From Chaetomidium leptoderma (lineage: Eukaryota > Ascomycota > Sordariomycetes > Sordariales > Chaetomiaceae): a stretch of DNA of 64,000 bases. Both the position numbers and the translations under genes were made by a program. This document shows, piece by piece, positions 56,201 to 64,000 of this stretch; within the stretch, counting starts at the first letter, position 1; each line of letters opens with the position of its first letter. The notes under the pieces are model-generated. The model was not told the origin of the DNA and searched no databases. It worked only from the letters and a program-made list of their open reading frames with translations. The DNA lies in assembly GCA_033296705.1 (NCBI GenBank), contig MU856838.1, positions 1 through 64,000 of the forward strand. The letters are read 5' to 3'.

Positions 56201-57495
56201 ACCTTCTGGGTGAGGTCACCCTTGGCGACCGCCGTTGTAACTTTGATAATGTCTCGCACCTGTGTTGTTAAGTTGTTGGCCATTGCATTCACATTGACCG
56301 TCAGTTCGTTCCACATGCCCTGCACCCCCTCGACGTCAGCCTGGCCACCAAGTATACCCTCTGTTCCGACATCTCTGGCCACGCGGGTGACTTCGGAGGC
56401 AAATGTTCGCAGTTGATCCACCATGGTGTTGATGGTTTGTTGAAGTTGAAGAATTTCGCCCTTGGCGGGGCGTTCGATTTTCTTGGTCAGATCACCGTGA
56501 GCCACGGCCGTTGTCACGGATGCAATCTCGCGCACTGCGAGGAAGAGAAGGTTAGTTAGTTTGCGCGGTTTCTTCAATAAAAAAAAAGCAGGTGTGACAT
56601 ACCTTGATCCGTAAGATTCTGCGCCATGACGTTCACTATAAAAGTCGAGGTCAGTACAACACACTCGGTGGTGCGACGAAAACCAAGCCAGAAAGAACCA
56701 GGGGAACGCACCGTTATCGGTCAGCTCTTTCCATGTGCCGTCGACTCCTTCAATCTGAGCCTGACCGCCAAGGATACCTTCGGTTCCGACTTCGCGAGCG
56801 ACACGAGACACTTCGCTCGAGAAGACCTGAAGCTGGTCCATCATGGTGTTGATGGTGCGCTTGAATGTCGTGATCTCAGGGTCCATCTCCACGCTGTTCA
56901 TGCGGACCTTCTTGGAAAGGTCACCGCGGGCGACAGCCGTGACGATCTCGCCAATTTCACGCAACGCCTTTTGGAAAGCCTCGTTGGCCTTTTGGTGCTT
57001 CCACAGCTCGCGCTCCAGGGTCGCGACCCGCTCCTGCTCGATGATGGCAAGGGCCTTCTCCTGCAGCTGCTTCTGGGCAAGCAGCTGGGCATTAACGCCG
57101 TCTAGCTCCTGGCGCTGGCTGTCGAGGAGCTTAGACTGGTCGTCGACATGCTCCCGGAGGCCCTCGAGTGCCTCGTCGATGAATCCATTGCGCTGGAGAT
57201 TGGCGGTATATTTCGGCCGCGGCCTACCTTGGTCGTCTGCAAAGAGGGTGTCGGCCGTCTCATTCGGCGTGTCGGGGAACACGTTTGTAGCGGCCGCGTC
57301 TGCCCTGGCCTCGAGCTGCTGAACACGGAGCACGAGGGCAGCAAGCTCCCGCTCGAGTTCATTCTTTTCGGCCGAGTCCGGGCCCGGGAGGCGAAGGCTC
57401 GGGCAAGTGTTGGAGAGCACTGGGGATGTCGTCGGATCGGTAGCGAGGGATTTGACGACGGCGGTGACGGCTGCTAGCGAAGATTCGCCGCTCAT
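53219..57495 (-). CDS. nik-1: Group III hybrid histidine kinase with HAMP repeats (Nik1/Os-1)
   Basis: Cytosolic osmosensor feeding the HOG phosphorelay and target of dicarboximide and phenylpyrrole fungicides. Exons 57495-56712, 56635-56603, 56534-55708, 55642-55376, 55306-53807 and 53725-53219 give 1305 residues, close to Neurospora OS-1. After an N-terminal coiled coil (about 45-185) come tandem HAMP repeats, each with a variant of VTTAVARGDLTKKI; I count six, the last diverged (ITNAATDGDFTKLV). The H-box is SEFLANMSHEIRTPMNGIIG (His712), followed by HATPase boxes (LVGNAIKFTEHG, ADTGIGIP, FGGTGLGLSISKRLV) and a receiver domain with LLAEDNTVNQRL, the phospho-acceptor Asp in VILMDVQMP (about 1131) and YLSKPL. 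Exon 2 is only 33 bases. The C-terminal tail is Ala-rich with a duplicated RPSLAN. Confidence 0.96.
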
Positions 57496-60400
57496 GGTTG
57501 CGGCGGGGGACGGCGTGAGCGCCGCGGGCGGGGGAGCCGATTCGGTAACAGCACTGACAAAAGAAACACGAATCGGATGGTGGGGGAGGGCGGAGGAAAC
57601 GGTTCAGTCCTCGTGAGACTATTATCTTTTGCGCGGGAGACGGGGTCTCATGCGACAATCTATCACGGGGCGAATTTTCGGACCGCTTGATGCACCGGCC
57701 GGGTATGGGACGGTGAGAAAAGCGACAGATGGTTGCAGGACGCTGTGAGGCGGATCTGTGGGCGGGTCGCGCTGGAAGTGGTGGTGTTCGGGGTGCTTGG
57801 CGGCGCAGGACGCAAAAACTGCGAGAGCAGAAAGCCAAGCGAAAAGGCCGAATCGCCCGTATCCGCAGGCAGGGACCTAGGCGGGAACGGAGACGCGCTG
57901 TTCTGAGCTTTGTTCGCTCCCCCTCTCGTCACTCGCTCTGCTCAGGTTCTGGAATCAATAGGGCGGGCGAAGGGAGTGAGGCGGATGAAAAAAAGAGATG
58001 CAGGAATTTCGGTATAAACGTAGGTACGATCTAGACCGCTGTGTGAGGCAGTAAAAGGAGCCGCCTTGGAGAGAGAGTTGGTCGATTGAGTGTTGCAGGG
58101 AGAGGAGGAGAAGGAGGGAGAATGGGGAAGTGTACTAGAGGGGGGGGGGCCCGGTCGGGGCCGAGTAGGGGATGGATCAGCGGTCCGGTTCACTGCACCC
58201 ACCGCCCCTTTTAGTGCTTAGCGGTGTCTGGGAATCTGGATGCTGCTCGCTGCTGCTGCATGTTCAAGTCGACATGCCTCCAGCGGGGCATCCGGGGGTT
58301 GCATCGCACTTTGCACTGGTACTCCAATCTAGAAACGTTCTATGGGGTTGTGAACTGCAGGGCCTGCAGAGTTTGGCGGGTTCGGGAATGGAAGAGATGC
58401 TGTTGCTGTGGCCTGCCCTGACTCGTAGTACGGGGATCGAGGCACATGGAAGCTCAGGTACGGTTTCACCGGTTGAAAAACCCAAACAACAAGTTCCCAT
58501 CACCGCCGGTCTTTGCGGCCAGGCCGCCGCGAGAAAAGAACAACCCCCGGGCCGGGTTTCGTCAGGCAGCGGGCAGCGGGCAGCGGGGCAGCGGGCAGCG
58601 GCGTGGACAGCCTGCGAGATGGCTTCCCCGCTCCGACAAGGCAACCAGCACCTCCATCCCAATGCCCATTTCAATGCAGGTGCCCTTCTCCCCGGGGTCG
58701 GCTCCACGAGGGCTCCAGGGTGGAAAAGCTCGCCTCTCTCCCACCAGAGGTTTCCAGGTTGTATCCGAGAATTTCCCTCGCTCTCTGTAACCGCCACTGC
58801 GGGGCTAGAGCACAGGGCTCTCTTGGTTTTCGATGCCACTGCTGTTTTGGGCGCATTCGGCAGCATCCAGGGAAAAAGATGCAGCAAAACCTTGCGATGT
58901 ACAGAGAAACCGGTCATCCCACGTTATTTAGCCCTCTGGAGAGCGCGAGAGCTCGTTCGGTTGAGTGAACTGTGTGACATATGTCCCGCATCTAGTTGTC
59001 TGGTCGTCTGGCCGTCTAGGTATAAAGTACCTAAGGTAGGCAGTTGGGCATATCAGTTGTCTACCTAACCACCTAACCCACCCCGAACCGTTGCCGCCGC
59101 ACCGCGTATGCAACACAAGCCGGGCGTCGAGCAAGTATTTGCCTCTAATTATTGCCATCCGGCGTCGGCCACGGCAACGCATGGCGTCGTCGAGCTGTCA
59201 AAAAGTCGCCCAGATCTCACTTGTCGGGTCGCAGGGGGCAGCCTCCTCCAGAGCGGGGAGCTGACCAGTGAGCAAGCAAGCAGAAAGAGGAATTCCAGGG
59301 TGGCCAGCTTGTTTTGTGGGGCCTTCCCAGATCAAAAGCCGGCTGATCGGCTGCCAGCCGCGCGATGCTGCGAGGAGATTGGACGAGAGCCCACCGCACC
59401 GTGCGGATTCGTTGTGCGCTGCAGATGGATTGTTCAAGTTGGACCAACCTTCTTTCCCCTTCCCTCGTCGGATGTTTCTTTGATTTTGACTCGTCTCAGA
59501 AGATGGCCGTTCCCCTTGACTTTTGCATCCAGCTTCTTTCTCTCGGTGTCGGGGCCCGACACAGACAAACCCGTCTCGGGTGCTCGGCTGCCGGGGTGTG
59601 ACGAGGGTCGCAAGCCACCTACGTCACTGGAAACCGAGTGTGGGCTGGAGGGGCACATTGGCCTTGCGCCCAGGCGTGTCCATTTCTCGCGGTTTCACTT
59701 TCAGCACCTTTGCCATCTCAGATTCCCCGGTGAATTGTGATAAGCACGTCGGCGGCGTTGATAGCTTCTGGGCCGGTCAGCGATCCTGGTCCGCCCTTTC
59801 ATTTTCCTAGGCCCAGCTGGGCTGATGAACTGGGGTTTGGCTTCTCCTTTTCTTCTCCTTTGCCTTATCTCAGTTGATGAAATCATGAAACTGCTTGCCG
59901 CGATCGACCTGCGGGGATGCCAAGACTACCTATGAAGGCATCTCCCTTGCATGGAAATCCGTTTTGTGGATCTGCGCGGATCCCAACGGCAGCCAGGGCA
60001 CTCTGCCCGCCGATACGACCGCGAGACCACCCCTTTTCCTCATGTTTCGCGCGGCCAAACAAGCTCAATCCTGGACTGAGCGGGCGGTCAGGCCGCATCT
60101 GCGAAGCGATTGTGCAGATAGATCCGTCTCCTTTGCCTTCTGGGATCTTTACCGGCCCCGTGGGAGACTCGTGCTGGAAACCTGCAGCCACAAGGCACAA
60201 TGATTGCACCGAAAATGGGGCAATCGAGTGTCAGGAAGAACTAAACCCCGCTGCTGGCCCTGAACCTCGCCAGTCAGGTTTTTTAGTTCGACTTCAACGG
60301 GCTCATGCTGGTTCTCACGCTGCGATCTCGCCGACCGCTTCACCCGCAGCCAGATCTCCCCACGTGTCGAGGGCGGGGGAAAATGGCTTGTTTGGGACTG

Positions 60401-60902
60401 GGACCGGCGGTGCCCCGTAGATGTTTAGTTTATGTACCCCACAAGGCAAACGAAGACATCTACGAAGCCCTCGCCAAGTCCATCTGCCAAGCTCCCTCCG
60501 GGCGTTGTACAAGTTGAGCTCGACAAGAAAGGCGCGCTCGTGTCTAGCTTTTCTGGCCCCCAACTTGCCGCGGCCGGTCGAGACGAGGCAGACTGTATTC
60601 AAATATTACGTCACTAAAATTTATGTCGACCCATGGTGGCACGAGGTAAACTAGGTTATGCGTATGCCGCCACATCCCAATGTTATCCCGTTTGATATCA
60701 CTCTCGTTGTAGATTCAAGTAGGGGTATTGTCCGGGTAGTCGGCTTGACCCGGGCCACTATATACTTGGCGGTACTCTTTTAGCGATTAATACACGCGTT
60801 TTTATTAAGCTCAAGTGCATACCCACAGCAACTGATCAATGTCGGTTGTTTCTATCATCCCGTCTTTCTCTAGTTTATCGGACTGACCGAGTTACATAGG
60901 TT
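57496..60902. other. Long gene-free stretch upstream of the histidine kinase gene
   Basis: About 3.4 kb. Longer frames (58172-59068 plus, 58264-58917 minus) overlap on opposite strands and look random. Features seen are a run of ten G at about 58141-58150, a (GCAGCGG)n repeat and possible remnants of coding sequence around 60430-60610 (the segment VVQVELDKKGALVSSFSGPQ reads like protein but could not be placed) directly before the kinase-like pseudogene. Confidence 0.5.
58565..58603 (+). repeat. Short tandem repeat, 7-base unit GCAGCGG, about 5 copies
   Basis: GGCAGCGGGCAGCGGGCAGCGGGGCAGCGG-type run with one extra G, in the upstream region of the histidine kinase gene. Confidence 0.85.
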
Positions 60903-61352
60903 GTCGACTACCTCAGCCTTTGCCTTGGCATCGTACACGGCGACATTTGCCCGTAGAACTTACTAATCGACACGAGGACGGATAATATCCAGCTCTTCGA
61001 CTTCAACTCGGCGGCCAAGCTAGGCCGGGAAGGCGACGAGGAGAACAGTTTTGAATTCTAGTACGACGCGGACTGTAACGATGTCAAGTTCGTTATCTTG
61101 ACTATCTACCAGCTTCTGTACATACCCGGACAGACTCACTGCACCGGGCCGACACCATACATTGGCGTTGCTGACTGCAACTCCTTCAGCTCTAAAGGTT
61201 TGATCAAATTCAGCCGAAGAGAAGTTCCGTTTCATAGGCTGCTCCACCGCTCCACTCAAACCAAACCAACGAGATGGGATTACTCTAGGACACTGAAAAG
61301 AGCGGGGCAACAGGTGGCTCGCGGCGATCACCACTTTGCCCCAGGCTTTTGA
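60903..61352 (+). pseudogene. Decayed protein-kinase-like gene with two in-frame TAG stops
   Basis: One frame (codons beginning at 60903) reads VDYLSLCLGIVHGDICP, TAG, NLLIDTRTDNIQLFDFNSAA, then KLGREGDEENSFEF, TAG, YDADCNDVKFVILTIYQLLY and continues open to 61352. HGDI-P-x-NLLID followed by LFDFNSA matches the catalytic and metal-binding loops (HRD and DFG positions) of a fungal kinase-like family, and YDADCNDVKFVILTIY matches the helix after them. The stops are at 60954-60956 and 61059-61061. The N-lobe is not recognisable upstream, and the part after about residue 70 is poorly conserved. Both stops could arise from CAG or CGG by C-to-T change, as RIP produces. No function is expected. Confidence 0.65.
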
Positions 61353-62143
61353 CCTTGAAGGATGGGGGGGATTGGCCGTTGGGGTGTTTGATGTTCTGAT
61401 GAAAGGGACATGCTCAGCGCTCATGGCCACACCCTGCCCCAGCCTGTGGACCCTTCGGACCCTGGGATGACCCTCTTGGATTTCTTGCCGGCTTGCCCAC
61501 TGATTCTGCTGGCAGGAACCGAAGTCACCGCCACGCGCCCGAGGCAGCCAACCGGGGGCGTAACTCACAGTGCCCTGCCGAAAACCCCCGGCCCTAACAG
61601 ACTCCTCGGCGGCAGCGCAGACGCGCCAGATTGGTCGCCCAAAACGGGAGGCTTGGCCGGCGGTGGCAAGCCGGTGCCAAGTCGGGCTGGCGGCACTGGG
61701 CAGTGAGGCAGTTGCTGCGTCCGAGATTCTCAGACGCTCCCGCGGCTTATTTACATAGCGGACAGAACTAGATAACGTAGTATTAGTTACTGGCAACGAG
61801 GTAGCACAGAAGGAGCCACAAACAGCACAATGACTGGCAGTGACCGTCAGTCCCCAGGGGAGTGGAAGCGAGGAACTTATGTCAAGTGCCCGGATTATTC
61901 AATCTCGACAGATTTACAGCCGTCCTGTCGTCGGCTTCAACCTTTCGAAAAAGGAGAAAAGTTGAAGAAACAGGGTTAGGGTTGGATCAATTTCGATAAG
62001 AAGGATAAATTTATCTGCAGCCGGCCTGGACCACTCCTGTGTCAGACTGCAGAGGTAACCTGCAAGTCCATCGCATTACTTGTAGTATCCGCTGCTGGAA
62101 TTTTGACTCGACCCCCACCTCGCCCTCTCAAACCAACGTTGGG
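61353..62143. other. Intergenic region upstream of the Dus2 gene
   Basis: No gene supported. The 258-codon minus-strand frame 61020-61796 overlaps the kinase-like pseudogene antisense and looks random. A telobox-like motif is listed separately. Confidence 0.5.
61973..61983 (+). promoter_or_regulatory. Telobox-like motif upstream of the Dus2 gene
   Basis: GGGTTAGGGTT at 61973-61983, about 160 bases before the ATG at 62144. Comparable double telomere-unit boxes are frequent in promoters of fungal translation-related genes; the role here is inferred. Confidence 0.35.
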
Positions 62144-63619
62144 ATGTTTCGAACCACCCGCTTTTTGCGTGGAATTCGAAGCATCAGCATCATGGCGACC
62201 GCCGAGGAGACAGCAGCCACCGCGGCAGTTCCCACCCGGCCAACCACGCTCCCGCGCGTCCCGATCCCGCCCCGCGGCGTCGACTACCGCGGCAAAGTAG
62301 TCCTCGCACCCATGGTCCGCTCCGGCGAACTCCCCTCGCGCCTGCTTGCGCTGCACTACGGCGCCGACCTAGTCTGGGGTAACGTTCCATTCTATTCTAT
62401 CCCTCAATTTTTTTAATTAACCCCCCCCGCCGCCACAGGCCCCGAAACAGTCGACCACTCCCTCATCGGCGCGACCCGGCGCACGAACCCGCGCACCGGC
62501 ATGATCGAATACACGCGGCAACCCTCGCACTCGCACAGCCCCGCCAACAACAACACGCACGACGGCAGCGGCAGCGGCGGCGTGGCCGAATCCGTCATCT
62601 ACCGCCTCGACCCGGCGCGCGAGCGGGGCAAGCTGGTCTTCCAGCTCGGCACGTCGGACGCCGCGCGCGCCGTGGCCGCCGCCCGCTTCGTGGCCGCCGA
62701 CGTGGCGGGCATCGACGTCAACGCGGGCTGCCCCAAGCCCTTCAGCGTGACGGGCGGCATGGGCGCGGCGCTGCTGCAGACGCCCGAGAAGCTCGCGGGC
62801 ATCCTGGAGGCGCTGGTCCGCGAGATTGTGCCCGAGTTCAATATCGGCATTAGCGTCAAGATCCGGCTGCTGGAGACGGCGCCCGAGACCGAGGCGCTGG
62901 TGCGCCGGCTGGTGAGGACGGGCATCACGGGCCTGACGGTCCACTGCCGGACCACGCCCATGCGGCCGCGGGAGCGGGCGATTCGCGGGCAGCTGGGCAT
63001 GGTGGCGTCGCTCTGTCGCGAGGCTGGGGTTGCGTGCTTGATGAATGGGGATGTGGAGAGCCGGGACCAGGCGGACGGGTTGGTCAAGGAGTTTGGCGTG
63101 GACGGGGCCATGATTGCCACGGCGGCCGAGAAGAACCCGAGTTGTTTCCGGCCTGGGGCCGTGGCGGCCGCCGCGACCTGGCAGGAGGTCGTGGAGCGCT
63201 ATCTGCGGTTGGCCATGGAGGTGGAGAACAAGATTGCCAACACCAAGTTTATGCTGGCGCAGATGATCACCGGGAAGGCGGCCGCATACAAGGCGATGCA
63301 CCAGTGCCGGTCGTATGTCGAGTTTGTGCAGGCGCTGGGGCACGAGGGGGCGGCAGAGATGGCGAGGGAGACGGATCGGGTGTTGGGGCTGGGCGAGTTT
63401 GAGGTGAAGCCCGAGCCGAAACAAAACAACAAGCAGAATCAGCAGCAGAAGCAGCAGCAGCAGAAGCAGAAGCAGAAGCACCGTCAACAGCAGGGGTCGA
63501 ATAAGAGGAAGAGGGGGAAGGAAGAGCAAGAGGGGGCGAAGGAAGGGCCTGTGAAGAGGGTGGCTGACGTTGTCGAGTCTGCTCCGGCCCCGGTCGCTGC
63601 GGCGTCTGTTGCGGTGTAA
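62144..63619 (+). CDS. DUS2: tRNA-dihydrouridine synthase Dus2 (tRNA position 20)
   Basis: Flavoprotein reducing uridine 20 of tRNAs to dihydrouridine with NAD(P)H. Exons 62144-62378 and 62439-63619 give 471 residues from the first ATG, or 455 from the internal ATG at 62192; the extra segment MFRTTRFLRGIRSISI looks like a mitochondrial presequence, so both forms are possible. Dus signatures: VVLAPMVRSGELPSRLLALH at the start, VNAGCPKPFSVTGGMGAALL with the catalytic Cys at about 176, VKIRLLETAPETEALVRRL, TGLTVHCRTTPMRPRERA and CLMNGDVESRDQADGLV. KYLRLAM-like YLRLAMEVENKIANTKFMLA is the C-terminal helical domain of the Dus2 type. The end is a Gln/Lys-rich low-complexity tail with a probable nuclear signal (NKRKRGK). 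No dsRNA-binding domain, which vertebrate Dus2 has. Confidence 0.93.
63418..63490 (+). repeat. CAG/AAG-rich low-complexity coding tract
   Basis: Codes for Gln/Lys/Asn runs (KQNNKQNQQQKQQQQKQKQK) in the C-terminal tail of the Dus2 protein; probably slippage-prone. Confidence 0.8.
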
Positions 63620-63896
63620 TTAGTCCTTTTAACCTAGGTACTATCGTTTTCTTTGGCATATAGAGCGGTCGATTGGGCGGCGTATGGGTTAGCATCTTCA
63701 GGGGGGTCTGGTTTGGAATGATATCCCGGTGTGCGAGACACAAAATAGACGGCGATACACTGGTGGTAGCATCGATTACATATGGTTGTTTGCGGGCACA
63801 GTAAATCTGAGTGCCGATAATAATTCCCAGTGGTATCTCTGGCCTGCCAACTACTTGGGGCATTCTATACGAAATATACAAGACCGACACATCTTT

Positions 63897-64000
63897 TCAA
63901 ACCCTCTTCCCCTGTGCCAGCAACTCGGACACCTTGGGCGGCAGCACCAGCGCACTCCTGTCATTCCGCCGGTGGAAATCAACCAACGCAATGGCCGTCT
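63897..64000 (-). CDS. 3' end of an unidentified gene
   Basis: A minus-strand frame enters from the right edge and ends with TGA at 63897-63899. The visible C-terminus contains ALVDFHRRNDRSALVLPPKV followed by SELLAQGKRV. Composition is protein-like and GC-rich at third positions, but 34 residues are too few to name the family. Its stop lies 277 bases from that of the Dus2 gene, convergent. Confidence 0.55.
   Translation of the reverse strand, partial: TAIALVDFHRRNDRSALVLPPKVSELLAQGKRV

Noticed and set aside
58172..59068. 298-codon plus-strand frame
   Set aside because: Overlaps a 217-codon minus-strand frame, contains a simple repeat, and has random-looking composition without any motif.
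61020..61796. 258-codon minus-strand frame
   Set aside because: Lies antisense to the kinase-like pseudogene and shows no family-like motif; chance frame in GC-rich DNA.
1..64000. Secondary-metabolite or sugar-utilisation gene cluster
   Set aside because: No polyketide synthase, NRPS, terpene synthase or tailoring enzymes; the carbohydrate-related genes are scattered housekeeping genes.

Overview
The window is nuclear DNA of a filamentous ascomycete, most likely a sordariomycete and plausibly a Chaetomiaceae/Sordariales member. The genes carry short 50-130 nt introns with GTRNGT donors and CTRAC/CTAAC-like branch sites, and coding DNA is rich in G or C at third positions. The gene set is that of a saprotrophic mould: a GH7 cellobiohydrolase, a class III chitin synthase, a group III HAMP-repeat histidine kinase and a class I deacetylase of the Hos2 type. 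I found no bacterial, viral or plasmid features and no CRISPR array. The sequence holds one 10-N assembly gap (36812-36821).

Layout. 1-351: edge-truncated basic Ser-rich protein. 1958-3512: GH7 cellobiohydrolase without a carbohydrate-binding module. 3513-7793: gene-free stretch with a decayed Ty3/gypsy integrase fragment and a tRNA-like degenerate element. 7794-9544: tail-to-tail pair of a dihydroneopterin-aldolase-like protein and a DUF3605 protein. 11766-13964: UDP-glucose pyrophosphorylase with a GC-AG intron. 14681-18765: head-to-head pair of an ING/PHD protein (Yng2-like) and the deacetylase Hos2. 19598-21394: MFS transporter (Fmp42/SLC43-like). 22563-26645: WW-PhoD-like phosphatase protein. 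27003-27943: phosphomannomutase. 28602-31526: Na+/Ca2+-exchanger family protein. 32498-35479: condensin kleisin Brn1. 35886-37011: small uncharacterised gene spanning the gap. 40162-42255: SAM plus HMG-box protein. 43313-44429: BTB/POZ-like protein. 44692-47360: Zn2Cys6 transcription factor with eight exons. 47858-48692: GPI-anchored Kre9/Knh1-type protein, divergent from a class III chitin synthase (49279-52186), which in turn converges on the osmosensing histidine kinase (53219-57495). 57496-62143: long gene-poor stretch with a decayed protein-kinase-like pseudogene carrying in-frame TAG stops. 62144-63619: tRNA-dihydrouridine synthase Dus2. 63897-64000: 3' end of an unidentified gene.

Functionally, several genes touch sugar nucleotides and the cell wall: Ugp1 makes UDP-glucose, Sec53/Pmm feeds GDP-mannose, the chitin synthase and GPI protein act at the wall, and the Nik1 kinase senses osmotic or wall stress. 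They are dispersed among housekeeping genes and do not form a biosynthetic cluster. I see no convincing undescribed biological system. The most notable points are gene-structure oddities, decayed elements with RIP-like stops and a strongly strand-skewed 3' region beside the histidine kinase gene. Exon boundaries were assigned by hand from reading frame, splice signals and family conservation; every multi-exon model except the small gene at 35886-37011 closes in frame.
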